Source: an uncultured Chitinophagaceae bacterium (GTDB lineage: Bacteria > Bacteroidota > Bacteroidia > Chitinophagales > Chitinophagaceae). Taken from it: a stretch of 64,000 bases of DNA. The stretch lies in assembly GCA_937907395.1 (NCBI GenBank), contig CALCII010000012.1, positions 262,252 through 326,251 on the forward strand, given 5' to 3'. The notes beneath the pieces were generated by a model. It searched no databases. It saw only the letters and a list, made by a program, of their open reading frames with translations, and had not been told where the DNA came from. Each line of letters starts with the position of its first letter. Position 1 is the first letter of the stretch. Positions 7,052 through 15,471 of the stretch are shown here, piece after piece. The translations under genes and the position numbers were made by a program.

Positions 7052-8905
7052 GTGCCGGATATCATTCAATTATTACCTGATCATATAGCGAACCAGATTG
7101 CTGCTGGTGAAGTGATTCAACGCCCCGCCAGTGCGGTGAAAGAATTGCTGGAGAATGCAGTGGACGCAGGTGCCACCGATATCCAGCTGATTGTGCAGGA
7201 TGCAGGCAAGCAACTCATCCAGGTGATTGATAACGGTAAAGGCATGAGCGAAACCGATGCACGCATGGCGTTTGAACGGCACGCCACTTCCAAAATCAGG
7301 GCGATTGATGATTTGTTCCGCATTAAAACCATGGGCTTCCGTGGTGAAGCGCTGGCTTCGATTGCAGCGGTGGCGCAGGTGGAAATCAAAACCAAACGTG
7401 CAGAAGATACCGCAGGTACATTTCTTGAAATTGAAAACAGTGTGGTGAAGCGGCAGGAACCGGTGGCAACACCAACAGGCACCAGCATTGCCATGAAGAA
7501 TTTGTTTTTCAATGTACCGGCCCGCAGAAACTTCTTAAAAAGCAATGCAGCCGAAATGCGGCATATTGTGGATGAGTTTATCCGTGTTGCGATGGCGTAT
7601 CCTGAATTGTTTTTTTCGCTCAATGCAAACGGACAGGAACTATTCCATCTCGAAAAAGGAACGCTCAAGCAGCGCATTGTACAATTGCTGGGCAACCAGT
7701 ACAACGCCAAACTGGTATCGGTGGGCGAACATACCGATTACATGAATATTTACGGTTTCATTGGCAAGCCGGAAACAGCTAAGAAAACCAGAGGCGATCA
7801 GTACTTCTTTGTAAACAACCGTTTCATTAAGAGTGCTTATCTCAATCATGCAGTGGCCAGTGCGTTCCAGGAAATGATTGCAACCGATAGTTTCCCTGCA
7901 TACGTTTTATTTATTGATCTCGATCCTTCACAGGTGGATGTAAACGTACATCCCACCAAACAGGAGATCAAGTTTGAAGATGAAAAAATTGTATATGCAT
8001 TTGTGCAGGCAGCGGTGAAGCATGCACTGGCACAGTTCAGCATTACACCGGCGCTTGATTTTGATTTAGATCCGGGCATACAAAGACTGGATGCGGTGAG
8101 CAAACCGTTTACCGATGATCAGAAAGCGGCAGCATCTTCCTCCTCATTGTACCAGACATTCACACAGAAACATGCGGCGCATAAAATTGATCCTTCCTAC
8201 AAAAGCGAACTGAAGCACTGGCGTGAATTTTATGAAGCCGGAACAAACGACTCTTCAGCAGATCGTTTACCCATTGCCGGTAGTACTCCGGAATCTACAC
8301 CGGTGCAGGCATCGGCAATTGAACAACAGGGCTTCGTTACCGAAGGTGAATTCCACCAGCTGCACAACACCTATATTACTGCCGCTACGCAGAAGGGAAT
8401 CATGCTGATTCATCAGCAAAATGCACACGAACGTATTTTATATGAAAAGTACCAGCAGGCTGTGGGTGGCAAACAAATAGCAGTACAGCAAAGTTTGTTC
8501 CCTTCCACCATCAATCTCTCCACGCAAGACACGGTATTACTGAATGAACTGTTGCCCGATATGCAGCAGCTGGGTTATCACATTGAACCGTTTGGCAAAA
8601 ATGCATTTGTGATACAAGGAACTCCTGCCGATGTGGAACAGGGAAATGAAAGCATGGCTATTGAATTATTACTGGAACAGGTGAAGCATTTCAGCACTGA
8701 TCTCAAATTCAGCAGAAGGGAAAAACTGGTTCGTTCGCTGGCACGGCAACACAGTATTAAAGCCGGACGAACACTTTCTCAAAAAGAAATGAAACAACTG
8801 GTGGAACAATTGTTCAACTGTGAGCAACCCAATGTTACTGCCAATGGTTATCCTACTTATACAGAAATGAAGAAAGACGATCTCGAACGTCTCTTTGGCC
8901 GTTAA
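7052..8905 (+). CDS. mutL: DNA mismatch repair protein MutL
   Basis: The product has 617 residues from a GTG start. An in-frame TTG 27 bases earlier overlaps the promoter element and is rejected. Residues 1-330 are the GHKL ATPase and transducer: ELLENAVDAGA, DNGKGM, ATSKI, TMGFRGEALASI and VDVNVHPTKQEI are all intact. Residues about 430-617 are the C-terminal dimerisation domain. The endonuclease signature of many bacterial MutL proteins (DQHAxxExxxxE) reads HQQNAHERILYE at about 454-465, and the zinc-site motifs are altered (ARQHSIKAG, TANGYPT). The protein should still couple MutS to downstream repair but may not nick DNA itself. It is divergent from the GH3 fusion and overlaps dacB by 4 bases tail to tail. 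Confidence 0.95.
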   Translation: MPDIIQLLPDHIANQIAAGEVIQRPASAVKELLENAVDAGATDIQLIVQDAGKQLIQVIDNGKGMSETDARMAFERHATSKIRAIDDLFRIKTMGFRGEALASIAAVAQVEIKTKRAEDTAGTFLEIENSVVKRQEPVATPTGTSIAMKNLFFNVPARRNFLKSNAAEMRHIVDEFIRVAMAYPELFFSLNANGQELFHLEKGTLKQRIVQLLGNQYNAKLVSVGEHTDYMNIYGFIGKPETAKKTRGDQYFFVNNRFIKSAYLNHAVASAFQEMIATDSFPAYVLFIDLDPSQVDVNVHPTKQEIKFEDEKIVYAFVQAAVKHALAQFSITPALDFDLDPGIQRLDAVSKPFTDDQKAAASSSSLYQTFTQKHAAHKIDPSYKSELKHWREFYEAGTNDSSADRLPIAGSTPESTPVQASAIEQQGFVTEGEFHQLHNTYITAATQKGIMLIHQQNAHERILYEKYQQAVGGKQIAVQQSLFPSTINLSTQDTVLLNELLPDMQQLGYHIEPFGKNAFVIQGTPADVEQGNESMAIELLLEQVKHFSTDLKFSRREKLVRSLARQHSIKAGRTLSQKEMKQLVEQLFNCEQPNVTANGYPTYTEMKKDDLERLFGR

Positions 8906-10239
8906 TAATTTTCACGAACCGATTTCAAAAAACGTTCCACTGCTTTACGCACAGCCGTTGCAGTAGTGTTATGGTTGTTGACTAATACAGAAAAGATGAG
9001 CAACCGGTTCTTTTTTGTAATGATGTATCCGCTTAAAGAAACCTGTCCGCTTAGTGTTCCCGTTTTTGCAAACACAAACCCCTTTTCATTGACAAAATAA
9101 TTGCGGAGCGATGCTTGTCCGCCCGTAGGAAACAGTTCCTTCATCCGTTCCATTCCAAACTCCTGTTGCAGTTTGTTGAGCAGCCACACAAAATCTTCCG
9201 GTGAGAAAAGATTGTAGCGGCTGAGCCCGCTTCCATCCACCCAACGGGGGCGTTGCGGCAATTCTTTATAAACCGTTTTCAGCAATGAATCTATGAGCAG
9301 CTGTTCATTCATTTGTCCCAGCAATACATGGCTTACCATCAGCAGCGTTTGCTCGGCAAAGAAATTATCACTGGTGTGCATCATAGGTTTGAACAAAGAA
9401 TCAACCGGCTGCGAATAAATGGTGCGCCAGTTATGTTTGGTTGGAAAAGCACCTTCATTCAGAATGATTTCCTTCTGTAGTGTGTCTTTGATAAAAGACA
9501 GTGCAGTTTTAATACCATCGGTTACAAACGGAACGCTCAATTCCTTCTTCATTTCTTTTCCTTCGATGATGGTATAGTAATTAGCATCCTGCGGACGAAC
9601 CACCTGGAACGTCTCCGATCTTCCGGTGGAAAATTTAATATCCCATTGAATCTCGGGTTCTGAATACAAGAACAATGATGTATCGGTTTCACCTTCTTTT
9701 TCGGTCACTAATTTTTCAAGAGTCCATTTAATGAGGTTATTGTAAACAGGAAGAGGACTCCGTTCCTGGTTGAAAGCATATAGATAATCATCCCATGACC
9801 AACCTTTTCCCAAAGCTGTCGTATTCCAGTTGGCACTGCTGATGAGCAATGGTTTCTGTTGCTGCTTTAAAAATTCGAAGACCGGTTGTTGCAGGTAGTC
9901 GGGATGCAGGAAGGTAGGATCACCGGCAGGAAGCAGGTATACTGTGTCTTTCTGTTCATCGGCCAGCATACCGGGCAAACGTTCACCAAGATATTTCATA
10001 CCTGCATACAACGTAGCAATTTTTACATTGCTCGCCGGAACAAACAAGCGGTTACTGTTGTGCTTCACTAAATAGCTGCCTGTCTGTGGATCAAAGATGG
10101 CAATTCCTGTGTGAGCCTGAGACAAAGATGAATCATTCAGTAAATTCCGGGTAATCGTTTTTGAAATCTGTTTTGAAGCCGTGCATGAAATCAGAAAAAC
10201 AGACACCAGTAAAGAAACTATGATGGAGGAACGCTTCAT
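8902..10239 (-). CDS. dacB: D-alanyl-D-alanine carboxypeptidase/endopeptidase, PBP4 family
   Basis: The product is a 445-residue S13 family penicillin-binding protein. The N-terminus ends in LISCTAS, a lipobox, so it is probably a lipoprotein facing the periplasm. The three active-site motifs are present: S70-N-V-K73 in VPASNVKIATLYAG, SDN in HTSDNFFAEQ (about residue 290) and KTG in FAKTGTLSGQVSLSGY (about 395). The enzyme trims or cleaves peptide cross-links of peptidoglycan. The two motifs flanking the inserted domain and the overall length fit the family. The stop overlaps the end of mutL by 4 bases; the genes are convergent, so this is tight packing and not an operon. Confidence 0.93.
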   Translation of the reverse strand: MKRSSIIVSLLVSVFLISCTASKQISKTITRNLLNDSSLSQAHTGIAIFDPQTGSYLVKHNSNRLFVPASNVKIATLYAGMKYLGERLPGMLADEQKDTVYLLPAGDPTFLHPDYLQQPVFEFLKQQQKPLLISSANWNTTALGKGWSWDDYLYAFNQERSPLPVYNNLIKWTLEKLVTEKEGETDTSLFLYSEPEIQWDIKFSTGRSETFQVVRPQDANYYTIIEGKEMKKELSVPFVTDGIKTALSFIKDTLQKEIILNEGAFPTKHNWRTIYSQPVDSLFKPMMHTSDNFFAEQTLLMVSHVLLGQMNEQLLIDSLLKTVYKELPQRPRWVDGSGLSRYNLFSPEDFVWLLNKLQQEFGMERMKELFPTGGQASLRNYFVNEKGFVFAKTGTLSGQVSLSGYIITKKNRLLIFSVLVNNHNTTATAVRKAVERFLKSVRENY

Positions 10240-10453
10240 TGGAGAATGAAGATAATTGAAATATAATTTTCACAGCTTTTTTAACAATCACATCTATAAA
10301 AAAGCATTTACTCCGTTGAAAGCTAAGGACACATTATTCCACCTCAATTTTTATACCCTCTCTTCTCAATTCCATTTTGTATTCCGTTCATTGATTTGTA
10401 TTTTTAAAGCATTGCGAATGCTACGAATTATTCATGCTTAAAACACGACGATT

Positions 10454-12052
10454 ATGGATCCTATTGTTATTGATGCGCTGTGGCTGAGTATTGCTTTTTT
10501 GAGCGGACTATTGGCAAAACGGCTGGGATTACCGGCTTTGATTGGTTTTTTGCTCACAGGTATTGTGCTGAATGTAACATGGGTAAAACAAGGAAACATT
10601 CATGAAGTATTGAGCGCTTTGTCGGACCTCGGCTTAATGTTGCTCCTCTTCACCATTGGTTTAAAAATCAAGGTGAAATCCCTTCTTAAAAAAGAAGTGT
10701 GGTTTACCGCCAGTGTTCACATTCTTATTTCTGTAATCGTTTTTGGCGGATTGGTATTTGGTCTCACCTTCACCGGTATCCGTTTGTTCAGCGAACTATC
10801 CCTTGCTTCGGCTTTTCTCATTGGATTCGCACTCAGTTTTTCAAGTACAGTGTTTGTTGCGAAAATTCTGGAAGAACGGGGCGAATTAAGCTCCTTTCAC
10901 GGCAAGATTGCGATTGGCATACTGGTGGTACAAGACATTTTTGCAGTAGTATTTCTTGCATTTACTTCCAATAAAACACCCACACTCTGGGCGCTTTTTT
11001 TACCCTTGTATCTCTATGTTATCCGCTGGGTGTTGTTCAAAATACTGGACAACTCAGGTCATGGTGAACTGCTCACAGCTTTCGGATTTTTTGCTGCCTG
11101 GGTTACCGGCGCCATTGCCTTTAAACTGGTGGGTGTAAAACCTGATCTGGGTGCGTTGATCATGGGCATGTTGCTGGTACAACACAAGAAAGCCGATGAG
11201 CTGTATGACCGCATGATGAACTACAAAGATTTTTTCCTGATAGCCTTCTTTGTAAGTATCGGCCTTACCGGTATGCCGGGCTGGGGAACGGTGCTCATCG
11301 CTTTAGTACTAACTCCTTTAATGTTCCTCAAAGGAGGTTTGTTTGTGATTTTGTTTTCACGGTTCAAACTGCGTGCCCGTACGGCCTTTCTCACTTCGCT
11401 CAGCTTAAGCAACTTCAGCGAATTTGGGTTAATCATTGCGGTGGTAGGAATGAAGATGGGATTGCTTTCGGCCGACTGGTTAATGATCATTGCCCTGTTG
11501 ATGACGTTCTCTTTCCTGGTGGCCACTCCGCTCAATACGAGAGTGCATAAAATATTCGACCGGTACCGATACATCATTATGAAACTGAATACCGGCAAAC
11601 AATACATTGACGAGGAACCCTCATCGTTTGGTGATGCCGAATACCTGGTGATTGGAATGGGTAGTATTGGACGGCCGGCCTATGATCATCTGAACGGGTT
11701 ACATCCATCGAAAGTGGTGGGTATCGACTTTAAACATGACAATGTGGAAATACTGAAAGAAAAAGGATACAAAGTTGAATGGGGCGATTCCACCAACAGT
11801 ATTTTCTGGCGATCCGGCAAATTTTCACAAATCAAATTAGTACTGCTGGCCATGAGCGATTTCAATGCGAATAATAATACGCTTACAGAAATTATGAAGA
11901 TGAAAAGGCGTAAATTTAAAGTGGCGGCAGTAACTCACTACGCCGAAGAAATTGCTGAATTTAAAAAACGGAATGTAGATTATATATACGACTACAAATC
12001 AAATATTGGTGCCGACTTTGCAGAGCAAACCACAAAAGAGTTGGGCGTTTAA
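10454..12052 (+). CDS. Monovalent cation:proton antiporter-2 (KefB/KefC type) with TrkA-N domain
   Basis: The product has 532 residues. About 11-12 hydrophobic segments occupy residues 1-370, with family signatures LGLPALIGFLLTGIVL, FSSTVFVAKILEERGE and GILVVQDIFAVVFLA, as in CPA2 antiporters such as KefB/KefC. A cytosolic RCK/TrkA-N Rossmann domain follows (about 390-530, AEYLVIGMGSIGRPAYDHL). This domain is expected to bind a nucleotide and gate transport of potassium or sodium against protons. The next gene, 43 bases downstream on the same strand, encodes a potassium channel with the same regulatory domain, so the two may be transcribed together. The 214-base upstream region has no exact -7 match that I could find. 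Confidence 0.88.
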   Translation: MDPIVIDALWLSIAFLSGLLAKRLGLPALIGFLLTGIVLNVTWVKQGNIHEVLSALSDLGLMLLLFTIGLKIKVKSLLKKEVWFTASVHILISVIVFGGLVFGLTFTGIRLFSELSLASAFLIGFALSFSSTVFVAKILEERGELSSFHGKIAIGILVVQDIFAVVFLAFTSNKTPTLWALFLPLYLYVIRWVLFKILDNSGHGELLTAFGFFAAWVTGAIAFKLVGVKPDLGALIMGMLLVQHKKADELYDRMMNYKDFFLIAFFVSIGLTGMPGWGTVLIALVLTPLMFLKGGLFVILFSRFKLRARTAFLTSLSLSNFSEFGLIIAVVGMKMGLLSADWLMIIALLMTFSFLVATPLNTRVHKIFDRYRYIIMKLNTGKQYIDEEPSSFGDAEYLVIGMGSIGRPAYDHLNGLHPSKVVGIDFKHDNVEILKEKGYKVEWGDSTNSIFWRSGKFSQIKLVLLAMSDFNANNNTLTEIMKMKRRKFKVAAVTHYAEEIAEFKKRNVDYIYDYKSNIGADFAEQTTKELGV

Positions 12053-12095
12053 TATAGAATACGATTCCGGATACGATTGATTAAAGAATTGTCTG

Positions 12096-13085
12096 ATGAT
12101 TTTCCGGAGGTTGAAATATTTCAAAAAACTTATCTACCCGATCTTATTATTCCTGCTGCTGATTGCTTTTTCCTCTGCAGGATTCATGCTCATTGAGGAT
12201 TACAATGTGATTCAGGCACTTTACATGACCATGATCACGCTGGCAACCGTTGGTTTTACAGAAGTGAAACCATTGAGCGATGCCGGACGTGAGTTTACCA
12301 TGCTCATCATTTTTATCAACCTCATTGCCTTTACTTATTTTGTAACGATGCTCACCCGTTACCTGCTGGATGGTGAGTTTATGCGACAATATAAAAAAAT
12401 GACTATGGATACGGCTATTGGCAAACTTCGGAATCATGTAATCATTTGTGGTTTCGGACGTAACGGAAGGCAGTGTACACAAGTGTTGCACACTAACAAA
12501 ATCCCTTACGTAATCCTCGAAGAAAAGATTGATATCCCGGATGATCTTCCATTTGAAGTTTCTCATTTTGTGCGGGGCGATGCCACCAAAGACCAGGTTT
12601 TACTCGATGCAGGTATCATGCATGCAAGAGCCATTGTTGCATCATTGCCTATTGATGCTGATAATTTATTTATTGTATTAACGGCACGGCAATTAAATCC
12701 GAATATCAAAATCATCAGCCGGGCCAGTAACGACAGCAGTATTCCTAAATTGAAAATTGCAGGTGCTAATCATGTAATCATGCCCGACAAACTGGGTGGA
12801 GCCAACATGGCCACATTGGTATTAAACCCTGATGTGATTGAGATCTTATCAATGATCAGCACCAAAAGCAATGAAGAATTCCGTGTGAGTGAACTGGAGG
12901 TGCGTAAAGAACAGGACCTGGAAACATTAAGCCTCTGGCAAAAAACAGGAGCAACCGTTTTAGGAGTGAAAAATGCAGATGAGTTTGTATTAAATCCCTC
13001 TCCTTCTTATTATTTACATGCAGGCGAACGTATCATCATTATGGGTGCGCTTGCACAAATAGAAAAAGCAAAAGAATTACTCTAA
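12096..13085 (+). CDS. Potassium channel protein with TrkA-N and TrkA-C domains
   Basis: The product has 329 residues. Two transmembrane helices (about 12-32 and 63-85) flank a pore loop whose filter reads TVGFTE (51-56) where canonical channels have TVGYGD. A TrkA-N domain begins at about residue 112 (HVIICGFGRNGRQ, the nucleotide-binding glycine motif), and a TrkA-C domain occupies about 245-329. The arrangement matches MthK-like channels gated by a cytosolic ring. ATG at 12096 gives the expected short N-terminal tail. The loss of the second filter glycine is noted as odd; the ion selectivity is therefore inferred only from the family. Its stop lies 3 bases from the stop of the convergent ureohydrolase-like gene. 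Confidence 0.88.
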   Translation: MIFRRLKYFKKLIYPILLFLLLIAFSSAGFMLIEDYNVIQALYMTMITLATVGFTEVKPLSDAGREFTMLIIFINLIAFTYFVTMLTRYLLDGEFMRQYKKMTMDTAIGKLRNHVIICGFGRNGRQCTQVLHTNKIPYVILEEKIDIPDDLPFEVSHFVRGDATKDQVLLDAGIMHARAIVASLPIDADNLFIVLTARQLNPNIKIISRASNDSSIPKLKIAGANHVIMPDKLGGANMATLVLNPDVIEILSMISTKSNEEFRVSELEVRKEQDLETLSLWQKTGATVLGVKNADEFVLNPSPSYYLHAGERIIIMGALAQIEKAKELL

Positions 13086-13088
13086 GCT

Positions 13089-14228
13089 TTACAGATCACG
13101 TTCCTGTGCACGCATCCAACGTTCCGGAATTTCATTATGCGTGGCAATACGGTAATCATTGGCACTGCAGGCAATAAATTTGTGATTGGGTAATTGCATC
13201 CACCAACGTCCTGTTTTCTTGCTTTGCAAAAACAAGGTATCCACTTCATTAAACGCCGTGTGAAATTCATTAAAAGCATGTCGGTCACTTAACCTAGCTT
13301 CTGTTTTTCCCTTACTCCTTCCGTCAATAAAATACCAGATCATTTGTGCAATCTGAATGGCCGTGAGTTCATTCACATCATTCTTTGAATTATATCCGTA
13401 AATACCCATTGTATTCAAATGATCACTCAGTCCGGCATAACGGGTAAGTGTGCAAATATCTTCTCCATTTAATCCGTTAGGGGTAGTGCGGTTGGCCGGT
13501 GCAAAACTGTGCGCCATTGCTGCCATATCAATACTCAGCAGATTGGAGTTGCGGATGACGGGTTCCATTTCTTCCAGGTGTTCTTTCACCACGCCCACAC
13601 GGAAACAATCGAAACGGAGTTTGTCCATTGTTTGTAACATGTTCGGATGCACGAAATAACTCTGGAAAGCGAGGTGGTTATAATGGCGGATAAAATTGGG
13701 TTCGCCGGTGAGCATTTCCATCAGGAAGTTTTCACTTCTTAATGAAGTGCCGGTTCCAAGATTGATGAAAGAATCAATACAAGATGCTTCTATCACCTGG
13801 TTGTGGTGTACATAAGCCCCGTATTGTGCGAGTGTGACATCATGACTTCCGCCTAAAATGATCACTGTTTTTTTCTGATTAATCAGTTCGGCAATCACCG
13901 TTTTGGCAGCCGCATAGGTATCATTGAGCGATGCACCCGGCAGTATCGTTCCCACATCTGCCAAACGGATATCGGGATGCCAGTAGTACATATTATACAA
14001 ATGCTTCCGGATGATGTCTGGCGAATCAGATTCACTCACACCATTGCCTGTTCCTCTTTCTTCGGCCACGGCCAGCAGTACCACTTCTGCTTCTTCTAAG
14101 TCGGGAAATTCATCAGTATAAATCTGCATGTGGCTGCCCAATTGAGCATCATTCAGCTCCTCGTCTTCAAGAATAACGGCCATTGGTACGGGCTTCAGAA
14201 AATCCTGTATCAGTAAAGAATCACTCAT
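13089..14228 (-). CDS. Ureohydrolase-fold (formimidoylglutamase/arginase-like) protein with degenerate metal site
   Basis: The product has 379 residues. The core (about 45-320) follows the arginase/agmatinase/formimidoylglutamase pattern, with IILGGSHDVTLAQYG at 124-137. Active members bind two manganese ions through GGxH, DAHxD and SxDxD motifs. Here H129 and D152 are kept, but the second motif reads D152-S-F-I-N, losing the histidine and second aspartate, and the third reads S232-I-D-M-A, losing its second aspartate. Three of six expected ligands are therefore missing, so hydrolase activity is doubtful. A C-terminal extension of about 60 residues (RWWMQLPNHKFIACSANDY) is outside the arginase core. 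The start at 14228 lies 18 bases after a -7 element. Confidence 0.72.
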   Translation of the reverse strand: MSDSLLIQDFLKPVPMAVILEDEELNDAQLGSHMQIYTDEFPDLEEAEVVLLAVAEERGTGNGVSESDSPDIIRKHLYNMYYWHPDIRLADVGTILPGASLNDTYAAAKTVIAELINQKKTVIILGGSHDVTLAQYGAYVHHNQVIEASCIDSFINLGTGTSLRSENFLMEMLTGEPNFIRHYNHLAFQSYFVHPNMLQTMDKLRFDCFRVGVVKEHLEEMEPVIRNSNLLSIDMAAMAHSFAPANRTTPNGLNGEDICTLTRYAGLSDHLNTMGIYGYNSKNDVNELTAIQIAQMIWYFIDGRSKGKTEARLSDRHAFNEFHTAFNEVDTLFLQSKKTGRWWMQLPNHKFIACSANDYRIATHNEIPERWMRAQERDL

Positions 14229-14246
14229 GAACTATGTTTTCGTGGG

Positions 14247-14254
14247 CAAACATA
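14247..14254 (-). promoter_or_regulatory. -7 element TATGTTTG for the ureohydrolase-like gene
   Basis: An exact TAnnTTTG match on the minus strand, 18 bases upstream of the ATG at 14228. It is back to back with the pheS promoter 56 bases away. Confidence 0.5.
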
Positions 14255-14309
14255 AGAAAACTAGCCGATCAAGACCCTCATTCTGCCATCAAACAACAGC
14301 CATAAACAT

Positions 14310-14317
14310 TATCTTTG
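14310..14317 (+). promoter_or_regulatory. -7 element TATCTTTG for pheS
   Basis: An exact TAnnTTTG match only 4 bases before the pheS ATG at 14322. Transcription from it would start at or very near the start codon, so the pheS mRNA may be leaderless. Confidence 0.6.
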
Positions 14318-14321
14318 CCGC

Positions 14322-15353
14322 ATGGAACAGGTGTTACAACAAATTGCCGAATACAAAAAAGAAATTGAAGCGTTGCAGATCGAAAATGCAAAAGCATTGG
14401 AAGAGTACCGTATTAAATTTCTGGGCACCAAAGGTTTGGTGAAAGCGCTCATGGGCGAAATGAAAAATGTGGCGAATGAACAAAAGAAAGCGTTTGGACA
14501 GGCCATGAACGAATTCAAGCAATTTGCCGAAACAAAGTATGAAGAGTGGAAAAACGGAACTGCCGGCGAAGTAGCTACAGCAACCGGCGATGCCGATCTT
14601 ACCCTCCCCGGTGATGCCGTGTATGGTGGCAGCCGCCATCCCATCAGTTTAATGCGCAACCGCATTGTACAAATATTTCAACGTTTGGGTTTTGCTGTGG
14701 CCGATGGTCCTGAGGTAGATGACGACTGGCACAACTTCACCGCTTTGAATCTGCCCGAAGATCATCCGGCACGTGATATGCAGGATACGTTTTACATCAG
14801 CACCGATCCTGCCTGGTTGCTCCGTACACATACCAGCAATGTACAGATCCGTGAAATGGAAAAAGGCAAACTGCCCATCCGCATGATCATGCCCGGACGA
14901 GTGTACCGCAATGAAACCATCAGTGCACGAAGCCACTGCTTCTTTCACCAGGTGGAAGGATTGTATGTAGATGAAAAAGTAAGCTTTGCCGACCTCAAAC
15001 AAACCTTGTACTTCTTCGTACAGGAAATGTTTGGCAAAGATGTGAAAGTGCGTTTCCGTCCTTCTTATTTCCCTTTTACTGAACCCAGTGCCGAAATGGA
15101 CATCAGCTGTTTGCTCTGTCATGGCGATGGCTGTAATGTTTGTAAAAAAACAGGCTGGTTGGAAATCCTTGGCTGCGGTATGGTACATCCGAAAGTGTTG
15201 GAGAACTGTGGTATTGATAGTAATAAATACAGTGGCTTTGCTTTTGGAATGGGCATTGAACGCCCGGCCATGCTGAAGTACGGCATCAAAGACATCCGCC
15301 TGTTCAGTGAAAACGATGTGCGTTTTCTGAAACAGTTTACGGGAGCCGTTTAG
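14322..15353 (+). CDS. pheS: Phenylalanine--tRNA ligase alpha subunit
   Basis: The product has 343 residues, the usual length. Residues 1-90 form the N-terminal coiled-coil arm that touches tRNA (IENAKALEEYRIKFLGTKGLVKAL). The class II catalytic core follows, with motif 2 in PGRVYRNETISARSH and FHQVEGLYVDE, and motif 3 in GFAFGMGIERPAML near the end. It joins with PheT to charge tRNA-Phe with phenylalanine in the cytosol; pheT is not in this window, which is common in this phylum. The gene is transcribed alone from a promoter that almost touches the start codon. A word repeat starts at its stop codon. Confidence 0.97.
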   Translation: MEQVLQQIAEYKKEIEALQIENAKALEEYRIKFLGTKGLVKALMGEMKNVANEQKKAFGQAMNEFKQFAETKYEEWKNGTAGEVATATGDADLTLPGDAVYGGSRHPISLMRNRIVQIFQRLGFAVADGPEVDDDWHNFTALNLPEDHPARDMQDTFYISTDPAWLLRTHTSNVQIREMEKGKLPIRMIMPGRVYRNETISARSHCFFHQVEGLYVDEKVSFADLKQTLYFFVQEMFGKDVKVRFRPSYFPFTEPSAEMDISCLLCHGDGCNVCKKTGWLEILGCGMVHPKVLENCGIDSNKYSGFAFGMGIERPAMLKYGIKDIRLFSENDVRFLKQFTGAV

Positions 15354-15388
15354 TAGTTGGTTATGGGTTATGAGTTGTAGGTTATGAG
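15354..15388. repeat. Short GGTTATG word repeats after pheS
   Basis: GGTTATG occurs at 15359-15365, 15366-15372 and 15380-15386, separated by related words (GAGTTGTA). The run begins right after the pheS stop. It resembles in style the word repeat at 3943-4034. Confidence 0.6.
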
Positions 15389-15471
15389 ATCGTGATTTGA
15401 TAAACGATTCACTCATTTATTACCGCCTGTACTTTCGTTGAATAAAAGATTCTTCAGTTCACATCAAGAAT

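Noticed and set aside
10256..10441. Open frame in the gap before the antiporter gene
   Set aside because: AT-rich, with no family resemblance and no promoter element. Most likely non-coding control DNA.
10454..13085. Calling the antiporter plus channel a KefFC-type glutathione-gated system
   Set aside because: The domain order fits CPA2 antiporters in general, but no KefF-like flavoprotein is adjacent and the glutathione site cannot be judged by eye.
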